From an uncultured bacterium (GTDB taxonomy: Bacteria; Myxococcota_A; Bradymonadia; UBA7976; VGTA01), in NCBI GenBank assembly GCA_943788935.1, contig CALSSE010000004.1, forward strand, positions 52,515-116,514: a DNA stretch of 64,000 nt. The letters run 5' to 3'. Numbering within the stretch: position 1 is the first letter of the stretch; the number at the start of each line of letters is the position of its first letter. The notes beneath the pieces are model-generated. The model ran no database searches and was not told where the DNA came from. It saw only the letters and a list, made by a program, of their open reading frames with translations. Shown here piece by piece: positions 27,331 to 38,967 of the stretch. The translations under genes were made by a program, and so were the position numbers.

Positions 27331-29421
27331 TCAGTAGCCGAGTATATTTTTTACGACATCGGGGCCTGCAGGGGCATATTTCTCAAAGCTCATAGTAGAG
27401 CGTCCGCGGCCATGAGTGATCGTTCGCAATCGTGTGGCGTAACCCATCATCTCTTCTAAGGGGACAAGAGCGCTTACAACTTGTGACTTGGCGCGGGGAG
27501 TAAATCCGGAGATCTCCCCTCTCCTACTATTAATATCACCGATCACCGACCCCATGTCTTCGTCTTCAGGTAGTGTCACCTCGAGTTTCATAAAAGGTTC
27601 TAGCAAGATTGGTGAAGCGGCATTGCAGGCCTCACGGAAAGCTTGCACCGCTGCTACTTGATATCCAGCCTCGCTAGAGTCCGAGTCATGGAACCGAGCG
27701 GAGAGTAAGGTCACTTTGAGGTCAACCATCGGATAACCAGCGAAGCATCCTGATTGGTAAACAGACTCGACACTTTGCTGGATCACTTGTAGGAATGGCT
27801 CTATAGATGAAGCACTTTCACGATTTTCAAAACTAAATCCGTCGCCATTATCGGCAGGTTCTACCTTGATCACGCAGTGTCCAAATTGACCCTTACCCGT
27901 AGTTGCAGGTCTCTCAAAGAGTCCTTCGGCCTGCCCTTCATGACTTACAGTCTCTCGGTAGGCGACCCTCATTTTACCGACGTTAGCGGCCACATTGTAG
28001 TCGTCTGAAAGCCTACGCACCAAGACCTCGAGGTGGAGTTCACCCATTCCGGCTATTAAGGTCTGTCCCGTCTCTGGGTCTGTTAAGACTTGAAATGATG
28101 GATCCTCTAAAGCGAGTCGAGAGAGAGCGTTACTGAGTTTATCTTGATCAGCCGTGGTCTTTGGCTCGATGGCGACCCTCATCACTGGGATTGGGAATTC
28201 AATGTTCTCTAAGAGGAGCCGCTGTTTATCATCACACAGAGTGTCGCCGGTTGCTGCTTCTTTAAAGCCAACGACCGCCACGATATCACCAGCGTATGCG
28301 ACATTGATCTCTTCGCGTTGATTAGCGTGCATACGTAAAAGTTTGTTAATGCGCTCTCGTTTGCCTTTATTAGCGTTAAAGAACGCTTTACCTGACTCAA
28401 GTGTACCCGAATAGACTCGTACAAAAGAGAGTAAGCCATAGCTATCACTGACGATCTTAAACACTAGAGCCGACAGTGGAGCATCATCATCAGCTTGACG
28501 AGTTGTGGTGTTCTCTGTCAGCTGTTTGCCTCTGATCTCAAGCCCTTGAACCATCGGCACGTCTAGCGGAGAAGGTAGGTAAGTGATCACTGCGTCGAGG
28601 AGAGTTTGGACCCCCTTGTTTTTGAAAGCAGAGCCACAAAAGACTGGCGTCGCTTTCATCGATAAGGTGACTCGGCGTAAGGCTGCGCGGATCTCTTGAG
28701 TATTAGGCTCTCCCATGAGGGTGATCTCGGTAAACTCTTCATCGAGCTCAGCGAGGCTATCGAGCATTAGTTCTCGGCGGAGTTCACACTCTTCGGTCAG
28801 CTCCTCATCACCCCACTCTTCAAGTGAAGAACGCTCATAGTCAGCACCCAAGCTATCATCATTCCATAAGATACATTCTCGTTCGATGAGGTCTACTACC
28901 CCGCGAAATTCAGACTCTGCGCCAATAGGGTGTTGGCATTGCAGTGGAGTAGCTTCTAAGCGATCGATGAGCGCATCTATATTAGCATCAATCTCAGCGC
29001 CTACTCGGTCGAGCTTATTGACGAAGATAATCCGTGGCACGTGATAGCGATTCGCTTGCTCCCAGACTGTCTCAGTCTGAGGCTCTACGCCGGCTACTCC
29101 ATCGAGGACGGTGATCGCCCCATCCAAAACTCTTAAACTTCTCTCGACTTCGACTGTGAAATCAACGTGCCCTGGTGTATCGATAATATTAATGGTGTGC
29201 TCTGCCCACTCGCAAGTGGTGGCCGCGGAGGTAATGGTGATCCCTCTCTCTTGCTCTTGAGTCATATAATCCATGATGGCTGTGCCTTCATGAACTTCGC
29301 CAAGTTTATGACTCTTCCCAGTGTAGTACAAAATACGCTCAGTTGTCGTCGTCTTACCGGCATCAATATGCGCCATGATTCCGATATTGCGGACCCGTTG
29401 CAGTGGTTGTTTACGACTCAT
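27331..29421 (-). CDS. fusA: Elongation factor G
   Basis: 696 aa from ATG 29421 (GAGAG 8 nt upstream; an in-frame GTG lies 9 bp further out). GTPase translocating tRNA-mRNA. P-loop [21 protein letters not shown], switch [21 protein letters not shown], and [11 protein letters not shown]. Domain IV and V follow ([17 protein letters not shown]). Family length is normal. It is separated from rpsG by 226 bp with strong hairpins. Confidence 0.97.
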   Translation of the reverse strand: MSRKQPLQRVRNIGIMAHIDAGKTTTTERILYYTGKSHKLGEVHEGTAIMDYMTQEQERGITITSAATTCEWAEHTINIIDTPGHVDFTVEVERSLRVLDGAITVLDGVAGVEPQTETVWEQANRYHVPRIIFVNKLDRVGAEIDANIDALIDRLEATPLQCQHPIGAESEFRGVVDLIERECILWNDDSLGADYERSSLEEWGDEELTEECELRRELMLDSLAELDEEFTEITLMGEPNTQEIRAALRRVTLSMKATPVFCGSAFKNKGVQTLLDAVITYLPSPLDVPMVQGLEIRGKQLTENTTTRQADDDAPLSALVFKIVSDSYGLLSFVRVYSGTLESGKAFFNANKGKRERINKLLRMHANQREEINVAYAGDIVAVVGFKEAATGDTLCDDKQRLLLENIEFPIPVMRVAIEPKTTADQDKLSNALSRLALEDPSFQVLTDPETGQTLIAGMGELHLEVLVRRLSDDYNVAANVGKMRVAYRETVSHEGQAEGLFERPATTGKGQFGHCVIKVEPADNGDGFSFENRESASSIEPFLQVIQQSVESVYQSGCFAGYPMVDLKVTLLSARFHDSDSSEAGYQVAAVQAFREACNAASPILLEPFMKLEVTLPEDEDMGSVIGDINSRRGEISGFTPRAKSQVVSALVPLEEMMGYATRLRTITHGRGRSTMSFEKYAPAGPDVVKNILGY

Positions 29422-29429
29422 CTTTATCA

Positions 29430-29647
29430 CTCTCGTTGGTCAATGAGGGGAGAGGGAGAGTGGAAAATCTGCTCAACCACATCATCCGCTTGACGTTTAA
29501 TCTAGGTGTTTACATCACTAGATACTAAACGAGCGTGAGGGAAGCCCTCACGCTCGGATAGAAAACTTTAGCGGCGTTTTACATTAAGGGTTGGCCCATG
29601 GTTGAGCCAACGCTTAGGTCACGCCTCAGGCTAGTCGATCGTTCGCC
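29430..29647 (-). promoter_or_regulatory. rpsG-fusA spacer with a very strong hairpin
   Basis: GAGCGTGAGGG-AAG-CCCTCACGCTC (29531-29555) is an 11-bp perfect inverted repeat with a three-base loop. A second hairpin, GTTGGC-N10-GCCAAC (29590-29611), lies nearer rpsG. Neither is followed by a U-run on the minus strand, so intrinsic termination is unlikely. RNA processing, mRNA stabilisation or an S7 target are possible. Confidence 0.5.
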
Positions 29648-30121
29648 TTACCAGCGATAGTGAGCGAAAGCCTTGTTCGCTTCTGCCATTTTGTGAGTAT
29701 CTTCACGCTTTTTGACAGAATTCCCGCGCCCTTGTGAGGCATCGTAGAGCTCAGCAGCTAGCTTCTCGGCCATGGTACGCTCACCACGGTTACGAGCGTA
29801 GTTGATAAGCCAACGCATACCGAGGGCAGTTCGACGTGCACCACGGATCTCTACAGGTACTTGATAAGTAGAACCACCGACGCGACGACTCTTTACCTCT
29901 ACCATTGGCTTAACGTTCTCGATCGCCTTCTTAAAGACTGCGATCGCGTCTTCTTCCCCGCTCTTCGATTTGAGTAAATCGAGAGCGTCATAGACGATTC
30001 GCTCAGCGACAGACTTCTTGCCACGAAGCATAAGGTTGTTCATGAACTTGGCGAGGGTCTCGTCACCGTATTTTGACTCGGGAAGGATTTTCCGCTTGGG
30101 GACTTCTCTGCGGCGTGGCAT
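29648..30121 (-). CDS. rpsG: Small-subunit ribosomal protein S7 (uS7)
   Basis: 157 aa. [58 protein letters not shown] and the [18 protein letters not shown] end are diagnostic. Head assembly initiator; in E. coli it represses the str operon. 54 bp after rpsL. Confidence 0.98.
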   Translation of the reverse strand: MPRRREVPKRKILPESKYGDETLAKFMNNLMLRGKKSVAERIVYDALDLLKSKSGEEDAIAVFKKAIENVKPMVEVKSRRVGGSTYQVPVEIRGARRTALGMRWLINYARNRGERTMAEKLAAELYDASQGRGNSVKKREDTHKMAEANKAFAHYRW

Positions 30122-30175
30122 GGGTGCCTCCTAAATATTTTTTGAGGTTTAACGCGCCTTGTGGCGCAGAGTAAA

Positions 30176-30553
30176 TTATTTCTTTGGTCGCTTAACGCCG
30201 TACTTGGAGCGTCCTTGGTTACGACCGTTATCTACACCAGTGGTGTCAAGAGTCCCACGAACGATGTGATATCGGACACCGGGTAGGTCTTTAACACGAC
30301 CACCGCGTACGAGGACGACTGAGTGCTCTTGAAGGTTGTGCTTTTCGCCTGGAATATAGCTCGTGACCTCTATCCCGGAGGTGAGGCGGACACGGGCTAC
30401 TTTTCGCATCGCGGAGTTAGGCTTCTTAGGGGTGGCGGTGTAGACACGAACACACACACCGCGACGCTGAGGACAAGCCTTTAGCGCGGGGGTCGAAGTC
30501 TTCTTCGACTTAGCTTGACGGCCTTTGCGGACAAGTTGGCTGATTGTTGGCAT
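30176..30553 (-). CDS. rpsL: Small-subunit ribosomal protein S12 (uS12)
   Basis: 125 aa from ATG 30553 (family start [12 protein letters not shown]; the open frame adds 14 residues). [19 protein letters not shown] carries the two lysines around which streptomycin resistance arises; both are wild type. [19 protein letters not shown] is also conserved. First gene of the str unit, with its own strong promoter. Confidence 0.97.
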   Translation of the reverse strand: MPTISQLVRKGRQAKSKKTSTPALKACPQRRGVCVRVYTATPKKPNSAMRKVARVRLTSGIEVTSYIPGEKHNLQEHSVVLVRGGRVKDLPGVRYHIVRGTLDTTGVDNGRNQGRSKYGVKRPKK

Positions 30554-30696
30554 CAGGATCTCACTGTATTGAGGTGAGCTTAGGTGTTCGCTCACGTTGG
30601 TTTTACGTAATCAATATAGATTAATAATGGGGGCTCTCGGCTGTTGTGATCTCAGGCGGGGTCGCCAAAGGTCACTACATACAGGAGCGGAGGTGC

Positions 30697-30724
30697 ATTA
30701 TAGGAGAGGAGTAGGGTACGTCAA
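30697..30724 (-). promoter_or_regulatory. Strong sigma70 promoter of the str unit
   Basis: TTGACG (30724-30719) and a perfect TATAAT (30702-30697) are 16 bp apart on the minus strand. The leader to rpsL is about 135 nt. This promoter lies between rpoB and rpsL, in the place where rpoC normally stands. Confidence 0.8.
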
Positions 30725-30798
30725 GCCCCAAAAGGCATGAATTCGACATTAATCACAAGTTCTTTACATGAACAGGGGATAAAAGCTCGAGTCGCACT

Positions 30799-33700
30799 TT
30801 AGTCCTCGTTGTCCATCTTGAGGAGCTCAATGTCGAGCGCGAGGCTCTTCAGCTCTTGAATCAAGACGCGGAATGACTCGGGGAGACCACTGCGAAGCTC
30901 ATACTCACCCTTGACGATTGACTCATACATCTGAGTTCGGCCCTTCAAGTCATCAGACTTAACGGTGAGGAATTCCTTAAGGGTATAAGCGGCCCCATAA
31001 GCCTCCATCGCCCAGACTTCCATCTCACCAAGTCGCTGACCACCAAATTGGGCCTTACCACCTAGAGGTTGCTGGGTAACTAAGCTGTAGGGTCCAGTCG
31101 AGCGAGCGTGGATCTTCTCATCGACGAGGTGGTGTAGCTTGAGGACATACATGACACCCACGGTGACACGATTGTCAAAAGGCTCACCAGTACGACCATT
31201 GAACAATGTACTACGGGCATCTGTTCTTAAGCCCGCGAGATCGAGTGCTTCCCGGAGTTTAACCTCGGGAGAACCATCAAAGACCGGGCTCGCGACATGG
31301 ATCCCATTACGGACGCTCTTAGCTAGACCTTGGAGATCTTCTAGGCTCATGGTATCGATCAAGTTCTGATGTGACTTCGAGCTGTAGTAACGCTTGAACT
31401 CTTCACGGAGAGCGGTCTCGAGCGCACCGTCATTGGCCATTCGGCTAATCTTCTTCCCTAGTCCACGAGCGGCCCAACCGAGGTGGGTCTCTAGGATCTG
31501 ACCGATGTTCATCCTTGAAGGAACACCGAGGGGGTTGAGAACCATCTCTACAGGTGTCCCATCCTCAAGGAATGGCATGTCCTCAATAGGGAGGACTCGA
31601 GAGATGACACCCTTATTGCCGTGACGTCCGGCCATCTTGTCACCGACCTGTAGCTTACGCTTGATGGCGACATAGACCTTAACCATCTTTTGAACACCGG
31701 TGGGGAGATCGTCACCATGTTGGAGCTTACGCAGCTTGGTTTCGCGCTCCTCCATGATCTTCTCCTCACGGGCTTTGAGCATATCTTTAGCTTCTTTGAT
31801 GCGATCATCACCGCTGAGACGGAGTTCAATCAATTGCTCATCGGAGAGCTGCTTGACCTTTTCATCAGTGATGGTCTCACCCTTCTTAAGGATAACCTTA
31901 CGGCTAGCATCGCGAAGGATAGAGCTCGCTTTGAGACCTACATAGAGTTCACGAAGCTGCTCATAGGTCGTGCTTCGGTTGAGCTCGAGCAGGAGGTCAG
32001 CGTCTCGATGAATCTTCGTCTCTTCTGCTAATTCGATACGAGCAGAGCTCTTATCACGATCAATGTCACGGTCATTACGGCCGAAGACTTTGACTCCAAT
32101 GACAGTACCTACCACGCCGGTACGTACCTTAAGGGAGGTATCTTTGACGTCGAGCGCTCGGTTGCCGAATACCGCGGTGAGTAACTTCTCAGAAGGCTCG
32201 AGCTGGCTCTCACCCTTAGGAGTCGTTTTACCCACAAGTATATCACCAGCGCGGACTTCGGAGCCTACGCGCACGATGCCCGATTCATCGAGGTTCTTGC
32301 GAGCCTCTTCACTCACTGTAGAAATATCGCGGGTGATCTGCTCTGGACCTCTTCTATTAAAGTCACGAGCGGAGCACTCGAACTCTTCGATATGGATTGA
32401 GGTGTAGACATCTTCTTGGACAAGTCGCTCAGAGATGAGAATGGAGTCCTCAAAGTTGTAACCACCCCAAGGCATAAAGGCGACGACGACGTTTTGACCG
32501 AGCGCTAGCTCTCCTTGCTCGGTACTCGGACCATCAGCGATCACATCGCCCTTCTTGACCCGATCTCCACACTCTACGATAGGGCGTTGGTTGATACAGG
32601 TATTTTGATTGGAGCGACGGAACTTGACGAGGTGATAGATTTCTGGCTGAACGAGCGTCTTCCCATCTTGATCAGGGATAATTACGATTCGATCTGCGTC
32701 TACAGAGTGAATTACACCATCGGACTTGGCGACGATCGTCACGCCTGAGTCTCGACCGACAGTGTACTCAATACCTGTTCCAACAAGAGGCGATCGAGAG
32801 ACCAAGAGAGGGACAGCCTGACGCTGCATGTTTGATCCCATCAAGGCGCGGTTGGCGTCATCGTTTTCTAGGAAAGGGATCAAAGAGGCGGCGACAGAGA
32901 CTAGCTGGTTGGGACTCACGTCGACGAGGTTTAAATCCTCGGGCGGTACCATAAGGAAATCGCCAGATGCACGAACACTGATTTGAGAGTCTAGGAGCCA
33001 TCCCTCATTGTCGGTGTTGACTTTTGCTTGTGCTACATGCTGGAAGTTATTGTACTTACTAGGGCTCGTCTCCCATAGGTCTTCACGATATTCTTCATCG
33101 AGCGCATTAAAGTACTCAATGGGCTCATCGATCATCACCTTGGAGCGAACTGGGCCCGGTGCACCCTTCTTGAAGAGATTCCCCTCAGCATCGAAGTGTT
33201 TGACCTTTCGGTATGGGGTCTCAATGAACCCATACTCGTTAATCTGTGCGAAAGTCGAGAGTGAAGAGATGAGACCGATGTTTGGACCCTCAGGCGTCTC
33301 GATAGGACAGATACGACCATAGTGAGTCATATGAACGTCACGAACCTCAAAGCCCGCTCGATCACGACTGAGTCCACCAGGTCCAAGCGCTGAGAGTCGT
33401 CGCTTGTGAGTCACTTCACTCAATGGATTAGTCTGGTCCATAAATTGGGAGAGCTGACTAGATCCAAAATACTCTTTGACGACTGCAACCACGGGTTTTG
33501 GGTTGATCAGCTTACGTAGGTCTTTCTTGTTATCATCCTCGCGAGGAGTCAGTCGGTCTTTGATGGTTCTCTCCATACGGGTGAGACCATTTCGGAACTG
33601 ATTCTCCAAAAGCTCACCTACCGCTCGAACGCGACGGTTACCTAAGTGATCAATGTCATCAAGACGGATGTCGAGCTTGGTGTAGTTACGAACAAGCTCG

Positions 33701-35985
33701 CCCTCTTCTGCCTCTACCCATTGAGAGCGATATACCTCGGTGTTATCATCACGCAATGCAGTGATATAACGGATCATCTCCACGATGTCTTGAACCGTTA
33801 AGGTGGTCACGCTGAGAGGGACATCGAGCTTAAACTTGTGGTTGAGCTTAACGCGACCTACTTCGCTGAGGTCATACCTCTCCGAGGTGAAGAATTGCTG
33901 ACGGAGTAACTTGTAAGAGTTCTCCACTTTCGCTGGATCTCCAGGACGGATCTTTGAATAGATCATACGTAGAGAATTGGCGATTTGAGCTAATTCTTGT
34001 GGTGGTAGATCTTGTCTGTATCCGAATGCGTTGGCGACCTTTGTCCCGTTTTCTTCGTCGATCTCATCAGCTTTTTTGATGAACTCTATCATCTCTCTCA
34101 CTAGAGGATGATTCTCATCTGCTGACTCTAGGGTCTCTTGTAGTTTCCCTTGGTCTGACCTCAGAGTATTGAGTAATGAGCCGCTGAAGTGATTATCATC
34201 GATGAAGAATACATCGAATTCTTTCACGCCGCGGTCTACAAGATTAAGTAGAGGATTGGCATCTTCTTCTTCAGAGATGAGTCGCTCATTGAAGCCATAG
34301 ATGAATTCGCCCTCAGGAGAGACGACATCATCAGCGAGTACCCAGCCCTTGAGCTCAGAAGTACGCATGAGGACATAGCCTTCACTAATATCGATCCCAT
34401 GCTTTCTCTTCATCGCTGGAGCAGCGTTGAAAGTCACCGTACGATAGACGGGCACTTCTTCGACACCAGCCAAGCTCAAAGCGATTAAGCTCGATGCTGA
34501 GAGTCGCTCATTACTTTGGATCACTGGACCGTGGTCAGAATTAGCTTGAGCAGTGAAAATAGACCACTTAGAGCCTTCCTCTGATCGGAGTTCTTTCTTG
34601 AATAGACCTCGGGTGACTTCTTGAGCGCTGACTCCATCTACGCTGTGAACCATAATTTCACTGATTTTGGCATCGCGGAGAGTGAGTAAAAGACGTACGT
34701 CTACTTCAGTCAACGCGGGCGCGATGAGTTCACCCTTGAGGATGACGGGCTCGCTGAGACACCATTTAGAGCCATCGGAGACCTTAAGTTGCTTGCGGAA
34801 AAGCTCAACTAAAGAGTCTCGTGTCATCTCTGAATTAGGGTTAAACACCGTGACCGATTTAAAGTCATCGTTGTAGAGGTTGATCAATGACTCAAAGTCA
34901 ACGTCAGCGTTCATCTCGGCGACAAACTCACCGCTGTCGTTGATGACGGTCTCTGCGAAGCGCCACTCGATATCTCGATCTCCGAGTTCATCTTCAATGT
35001 ATTGATAGTAGTGCTGCTCTCCCTTACCTCGACGATTTTTAATCGCCTCGATACCCTCTAGCTTGAGCTGACGCATCGCGGTCTTCTCTAGAGATTTCAT
35101 CAGGGGCTTGGTGAGCTTCAAGGGACCACTCTGATTCTTGAGGTCATCAGCGTATTGTTCGAGCTTGAGAGTCCTCTGCTCTAGTACACTTGATCCCTTG
35201 AGATAATCAGAGTGGTAGAAGTGACGCTTACAGAGCTCTGGGTTGTCCTCTAAGACCTCGATTTGTTCTACCGGATAATAGAGATGCATAATCTCTTTAG
35301 TGGTATAGCCCATCGCTCTGAGTAAGATCGTAGCGTGCATCTTACGACGACGGTCTATGCGTACATGCAAGACATCTTTGGCGTCATATTCAAAGTCTAG
35401 CCAAGAGCCTCGATAGGCGATGACTCGTGCATTATAGAGCAGTTTCGAAGACTGTCCTTTACCACTGTCATGTTGGAAGATAACCCCAGGAGATCGATGC
35501 AACTGAGTAACGACCACACGCTCAGTACCGTTGATGACAAAGGTTCCCTTTTCGGTTTGAAGAGGGATCTCGCCCATATGGATATAAGATGAGTCATCAT
35601 CATCTTGACCATTGCTAGAAGCATACTTGATTTCAATGATCTCACCCGTCTCTGGGTCACGATCTACCTTGCGTATCTTAACTTTAAGTTTCGCTTGGTA
35701 AGAGGTTGCACGCTGAAGACACTCAGCGACACTATACTCTGGTTCATCGAAGCGATAACCCTCAAACTCTAAGCTGCTACCTCCTTGGAAATCAGAGATA
35801 GGGAAGATGCTGGTGAAGGCGGCTTGCAGACCTGTGTTCTCTCTCTGATCCTCGGGGACATTCATCTGCAAGAAGCGATCATAGCTCTTCTTTTGTAGGT
35901 CGATGAGGTTAGGAATCTCAGCCTGATTCTCAACTTGACCATAGCTGTGGCGGATCCTGAAATTTCTCTGTACGACCGTAGACAT
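30799..35985 (-). CDS. rpoB: RNA polymerase beta subunit with expanded beta-lobe
   Basis: 1728 aa from ATG 35985 (GAGGAA upstream); E. coli RpoB is 1342. N-terminal region [21 protein letters not shown]. The rifampicin pocket [20 protein letters not shown] matches the sensitive form. C-terminal [19 protein letters not shown] is standard. Extra length lies between [12 protein letters not shown] (~residue 221) and [12 protein letters not shown] (~680), ~310 aa more than E. coli: four related modules at ~340-386, 408-450, 474-520 and 548-600, each with a pattern like G-E-F/L followed by a helix and hydrophobic strand. An insert like E. coli SI2 is also present. rpoC does not follow. Confidence 0.97.
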   Translation of the reverse strand: MSTVVQRNFRIRHSYGQVENQAEIPNLIDLQKKSYDRFLQMNVPEDQRENTGLQAAFTSIFPISDFQGGSSLEFEGYRFDEPEYSVAECLQRATSYQAKLKVKIRKVDRDPETGEIIEIKYASSNGQDDDDSSYIHMGEIPLQTEKGTFVINGTERVVVTQLHRSPGVIFQHDSGKGQSSKLLYNARVIAYRGSWLDFEYDAKDVLHVRIDRRRKMHATILLRAMGYTTKEIMHLYYPVEQIEVLEDNPELCKRHFYHSDYLKGSSVLEQRTLKLEQYADDLKNQSGPLKLTKPLMKSLEKTAMRQLKLEGIEAIKNRRGKGEQHYYQYIEDELGDRDIEWRFAETVINDSGEFVAEMNADVDFESLINLYNDDFKSVTVFNPNSEMTRDSLVELFRKQLKVSDGSKWCLSEPVILKGELIAPALTEVDVRLLLTLRDAKISEIMVHSVDGVSAQEVTRGLFKKELRSEEGSKWSIFTAQANSDHGPVIQSNERLSASSLIALSLAGVEEVPVYRTVTFNAAPAMKRKHGIDISEGYVLMRTSELKGWVLADDVVSPEGEFIYGFNERLISEEEDANPLLNLVDRGVKEFDVFFIDDNHFSGSLLNTLRSDQGKLQETLESADENHPLVREMIEFIKKADEIDEENGTKVANAFGYRQDLPPQELAQIANSLRMIYSKIRPGDPAKVENSYKLLRQQFFTSERYDLSEVGRVKLNHKFKLDVPLSVTTLTVQDIVEMIRYITALRDDNTEVYRSQWVEAEEGELVRNYTKLDIRLDDIDHLGNRRVRAVGELLENQFRNGLTRMERTIKDRLTPREDDNKKDLRKLINPKPVVAVVKEYFGSSQLSQFMDQTNPLSEVTHKRRLSALGPGGLSRDRAGFEVRDVHMTHYGRICPIETPEGPNIGLISSLSTFAQINEYGFIETPYRKVKHFDAEGNLFKKGAPGPVRSKVMIDEPIEYFNALDEEYREDLWETSPSKYNNFQHVAQAKVNTDNEGWLLDSQISVRASGDFLMVPPEDLNLVDVSPNQLVSVAASLIPFLENDDANRALMGSNMQRQAVPLLVSRSPLVGTGIEYTVGRDSGVTIVAKSDGVIHSVDADRIVIIPDQDGKTLVQPEIYHLVKFRRSNQNTCINQRPIVECGDRVKKGDVIADGPSTEQGELALGQNVVVAFMPWGGYNFEDSILISERLVQEDVYTSIHIEEFECSARDFNRRGPEQITRDISTVSEEARKNLDESGIVRVGSEVRAGDILVGKTTPKGESQLEPSEKLLTAVFGNRALDVKDTSLKVRTGVVGTVIGVKVFGRNDRDIDRDKSSARIELAEETKIHRDADLLLELNRSTTYEQLRELYVGLKASSILRDASRKVILKKGETITDEKVKQLSDEQLIELRLSGDDRIKEAKDMLKAREEKIMEERETKLRKLQHGDDLPTGVQKMVKVYVAIKRKLQVGDKMAGRHGNKGVISRVLPIEDMPFLEDGTPVEMVLNPLGVPSRMNIGQILETHLGWAARGLGKKISRMANDGALETALREEFKRYYSSKSHQNLIDTMSLEDLQGLAKSVRNGIHVASPVFDGSPEVKLREALDLAGLRTDARSTLFNGRTGEPFDNRVTVGVMYVLKLHHLVDEKIHARSTGPYSLVTQQPLGGKAQFGGQRLGEMEVWAMEAYGAAYTLKEFLTVKSDDLKGRTQMYESIVKGEYELRSGLPESFRVLIQELKSLALDIELLKMDNED

Positions 35986-36209
35986 AAGCGTTCCTCTTCG
36001 TGAAGCGAGGTGAGAAGCAATAGGCAGCGTGATGTCGTGATACGACATTTTACTTATGAAGTAATATGACCCACCTCATTGAGGTGTGCCTGTAAAATAA
36101 CCGATAGGCGATCCAAATGGACCGCCTTTCGGTAGGACGTCGCTAGGCGACGACTTGAACGCTCAAACCTCTGCTGAGGCTGATTGTTCTAGAGGGGTGA
36201 GAGGACAAA
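35986..36209 (-). promoter_or_regulatory. rplL-rpoB spacer with several hairpins
   Basis: 224 bp without an ORF. Inverted repeats include CACCTC-ATT-GAGGTG near 36073 and GTCGC-TAG-GCGAC near 36140, plus a longer imperfect one around 36100-36130. In E. coli the same spacer holds a partial terminator and an RNase III site that set the ratio of L12 to RpoB; a similar role is inferred. Confidence 0.45.
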
Positions 36210-36590
36210 TTACTTGACCTCGATTGAGCCACCAGCCTCTTCGATCTGCTTTTTGACGTCCTCAGCCTCAGCCTTGGAGATGCCCTCTTTGAGAGTGTTC
36301 GGTGCACCCTCAACAAGCTCCTTAGCCTCCTTGAGTCCGAGACCTGTGATGCCACGAACCGCCTTGATCACGTTGATCTTCTTGGCGCCAGCATCTTTGA
36401 GGATAACGTCAAACTCAGTCTGCTCTTCAGCAGCAGCAGCGTCACCGCCACCAGGACCAGCAGCGACAGCTACTGCAGCAGCAGCGCTAACGCCCCACTT
36501 CTCTTCGAGCTCAGAGACGAGGTTTGAGAGCTCGATAACGGTGAGGTTGCTGAGGAAATCGACGACTTGGTCTTTAGTAAGCTCGCTCAT
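36210..36590 (-). CDS. rplL: Large-subunit ribosomal protein L7/L12 (bL12)
   Basis: 126 aa from ATG 36590 (AAGGAG upstream). N-terminal dimerisation domain [20 protein letters not shown], the Ala/Gly-rich hinge [21 protein letters not shown], and the C-terminal [27 protein letters not shown]. It forms the stalk that recruits translation GTPases. Confidence 0.98.
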   Translation of the reverse strand: MSELTKDQVVDFLSNLTVIELSNLVSELEEKWGVSAAAAVAVAAGPGGGDAAAAEEQTEFDVILKDAGAKKINVIKAVRGITGLGLKEAKELVEGAPNTLKEGISKAEAEDVKKQIEEAGGSIEVK

Positions 36591-36744
36591 GATATTCTCC
36601 TTAAGAAACACGCGAGTGTTTGAGAGGCCAAGGGGGTAAAAGTTTTGGCGCTCTCATATGTAGGTAAAGTTTTTTCCTAATCACTAGGAAAGTGTATGAA
36701 TATAGTTTTGAAAGGGTCAGGCGACCTTCTCAGGTGTAGTCGAT

Positions 36745-37263
36745 TTAACCGCCAATGTTCTCTCCGCGTGCGCGGAGAACTTGGACAAAATCGGTTGGCG
36801 CTGCGTTAAGTACGCGAACGAACTTGGTTGCAGCTCCACTAAAGACACGGAGTAATGAGCTTCGAAGCTCATCACGTCCGGGAAGTCTTGAGAGTGTGTC
36901 AACGCCTGCTTCATCGAGCAATGTACCGTCAACCCATCCGCCCTTGATACTCAGCGCTTTATTGTCCTTAACGAAGTCTTTGAGGATCTTCGCGGGGAGC
37001 GCGGGGTCATCTTGGTGGAATGCGATGGCAGTTGTGCCCTTGAAGAGAGGAGCTAAACTCTCTTTATCGGTGCCCATAACGGCTCGCTTGACGAGGGTGT
37101 TTTTAACAACCTCATAGCTGACCTCAGCGTCACGCATTTTACTGCGCAAGCTATCGGTAGCTTCAACCGTCAAGCCGCTAAAACCGGCGACGACTACTGA
37201 GGGCGCTGTCTCGAGAGACGCGCTGAGTCGGCTGATCAGTTCAGACTTTTCTTCGCGGTTCAA
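36745..37263 (-). CDS. rplJ: Large-subunit ribosomal protein L10 (uL10)
   Basis: 172 aa. MNREEKSELISRLSASLETAPSV, VVKNTLVKRAVMGTD and FKGTTAIAF are typical. TTG start with AAGGAAA 9 nt upstream. It forms the stalk base and binds L12. A structured leader precedes it. Confidence 0.96.
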   Translation of the reverse strand: MNREEKSELISRLSASLETAPSVVVAGFSGLTVEATDSLRSKMRDAEVSYEVVKNTLVKRAVMGTDKESLAPLFKGTTAIAFHQDDPALPAKILKDFVKDNKALSIKGGWVDGTLLDEAGVDTLSRLPGRDELRSSLLRVFSGAATKFVRVLNAAPTDFVQVLRARGENIGG

Positions 37264-37269
37264 GGTGGT

Positions 37270-37420
37270 TTTCCTTCTGTGTAACTCCCAGATCAGGAGT
37301 GACGACGAAGAGTTGGCTTTGCTGAGTGAACTCAGTAGGCCTTCCTCGGTGGGCAGGCTGAGAAACTCAGCCTATTAAGCTCTAACGCCCACTGTCATCG
37401 GTTGGTCTGGGTATAAAAGT
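37270..37420 (-). promoter_or_regulatory. L10-leader-like structured mRNA upstream of rplJ
   Basis: Between rplA and rplJ (243 bp) the minus-strand RNA forms AGGCTGAG-TTT-CTCAGCCT (37373-37355), then a CCCACCGAGGAAGG segment, then CTGAG-TTCA-CTCAG (37335-37322). The hairpin next to a conserved CCGAGG element is how I recall the known L10 leader, which the L10-L12 complex binds to repress rplJL. Assignment is by resemblance. Confidence 0.6.
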
Positions 37421-37506
37421 ATTGTAAGATGTGCTTACTCTTACAAGTAAACACACTAGAGTGTCAGGTAGTCGATACAGAATGGCCAAAGACCATATGA
37501 AATCGG

Positions 37507-38211
37507 CTATGCTAATTGACCTATTAGGGCATTGCTGTCAAGCGTTATTCCAGGTCCCATTGTAGAACTTAGAGTAATGTGCTGAAGGTAGACTCCTTTT
37601 GAGGTCGCTGGTTTGAGACGCATTACGGTCTCCATGAGCGCGAGGAGGTTCTCAGAGAGCTGTTCAACTGTGAATCCAGCCTTACCGATAGGCACGTGGA
37701 TGATCCCCGCCTTATCGACGCGGAACTCAGCGCGACCAGCCTTCATCTCGTTAACGGCTTTGTTAACGTCAAAAGTAACCGTACCTACCTTGGGGTTAGG
37801 CATTAAACCGCGTGGTCCAAGGATACGCGCAATACGTCCAACGACACCCATCATGTCGGGAGTTGCGATCGCTTTATCGAATCCTAACCAACCCTCTTGG
37901 ATCTTGGTGACATAATCCATGCCACCTACAAAATCAGCTCCAGCCTCTCGTGCTTCGGTCTCTTTCTCACCCTTCGCGAAGACGAGGACTTTGACCTCTT
38001 TACCAAGTCCATTAGGGAGGAGAACCGCGCCGCGAACCATTTGGTCTGCGTGACGAGGGTTAACCCCTAGATTAATGGCGACTTCTACAGTCTCATTAAA
38101 TTTTCCGTACTTAACTTTTTGTAAGAGCTCGATTGCTTCAACGGCGCCATAAGCCTTGGTACGATCTACCTGAGCGCTCATGTTGCGATGCTGTTTACCT
38201 CTTCTTGACAT
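37507..38211 (-). CDS. rplA: Large-subunit ribosomal protein L1 (uL1)
   Basis: 234 aa. [53 protein letters not shown] segment ([18 protein letters not shown]) and [11 protein letters not shown]. It forms the L1 stalk at the E site. In E. coli L1 also represses the L11 operon. Confidence 0.98.
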   Translation of the reverse strand: MSRRGKQHRNMSAQVDRTKAYGAVEAIELLQKVKYGKFNETVEVAINLGVNPRHADQMVRGAVLLPNGLGKEVKVLVFAKGEKETEAREAGADFVGGMDYVTKIQEGWLGFDKAIATPDMMGVVGRIARILGPRGLMPNPKVGTVTFDVNKAVNEMKAGRAEFRVDKAGIIHVPIGKAGFTVEQLSENLLALMETVMRLKPATSKGVYLQHITLSSTMGPGITLDSNALIGQLA

Positions 38212-38295
38212 TAGTTTTCTCCAAACCCTGGTCCACGCGAGAGAGCTCGCTCCCAGGGATGACCTCAGCAGAGGTCCTTTTAATTTTAATAGGTA

Positions 38296-38721
38296 TTAGC
38301 CTTCTACGAGGAGGCCCATTGAGCGTGCTGTTCCTCGGATTGAGTTACAGGCATTATCGATGCTGTCGGTGTTTAGGTCTTTGATCTTCAGCTCAGCGAT
38401 TTCGCGAACTTGTGCCTCAGTGACCGTTCCAACTTTAGTCTTATTAGGCTCTCCAGAACCACTTTTGATTCCAGCAGCCTTCTTGAGAAGAATCGCTGCT
38501 GGTGGGCTTTTGGTTATGAAGGTGAAAGAGCGGTCTTTGTAGACGCTGATCACGACAGGGATGATCATCCCTCTCTGTTCAGCGGTACGAGCATTAAACT
38601 CTTTGACGAACTGCATGATATTGACGCCCTTTTGACCAAGGGCGGGACCTACAGGTGGCGATGGGTTCGCTGCTCCTGCGGGGATCTGCAGCTTGATATA
38701 TCCGGTGATCTCTTTTGCCAT
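38296..38721 (-). CDS. rplK: Large-subunit ribosomal protein L11 (uL11)
   Basis: 141 aa. [26 protein letters not shown] and [17 protein letters not shown] at the N-terminus, [14 protein letters not shown] and the C-terminal RGTARSMGL. It binds the GTPase-associated rRNA and helps activate RelA. Confidence 0.98.
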   Translation of the reverse strand: MAKEITGYIKLQIPAGAANPSPPVGPALGQKGVNIMQFVKEFNARTAEQRGMIIPVVISVYKDRSFTFITKSPPAAILLKKAAGIKSGSGEPNKTKVGTVTEAQVREIAELKIKDLNTDSIDNACNSIRGTARSMGLLVEG

Positions 38722-38878
38722 GAGGATCCTCTATCAAGCGGTGGTACTCACAGACCTATAAATGGATAGAGTGAGTAACTGTGAAGGGTGAATATACTGA
38801 AGGCAACATGAGTTGTCCCTCAGCTTGAGAACTTAGGTTTAGATAGCACTCATCTTAGAGCACTAACATGGGTCAAGC

Positions 38879-38958
38879 TCAATAAAAGGTAATGAGTGTA
38901 AGGTCAAGGCTTATTTTCGACGAAGCCGGTCTTTCGTTTAAAACGAGTGTGGCTCGTT
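38879..38958 (-). promoter_or_regulatory. nusG terminator-like hairpin and possible rplK promoter
   Basis: On the minus strand, AACGAG-CCACA-CTCGTT followed by TT (38958-38940) could be a weak terminator after nusG. Downstream, TTGACC (38907-38902) with TATTGA 17 bp later (38884-38879) is a mediocre promoter candidate for rplKAJL. The 246-bp spacer contains no ORF. Confidence 0.35.
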
Positions 38959-38967
38959 GATACTCGC

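Noticed and set aside
29531..29555. Intrinsic terminator of rpsL-rpsG
   Set aside because: No U-run follows on the transcript strand and fusA lies downstream in the same direction.
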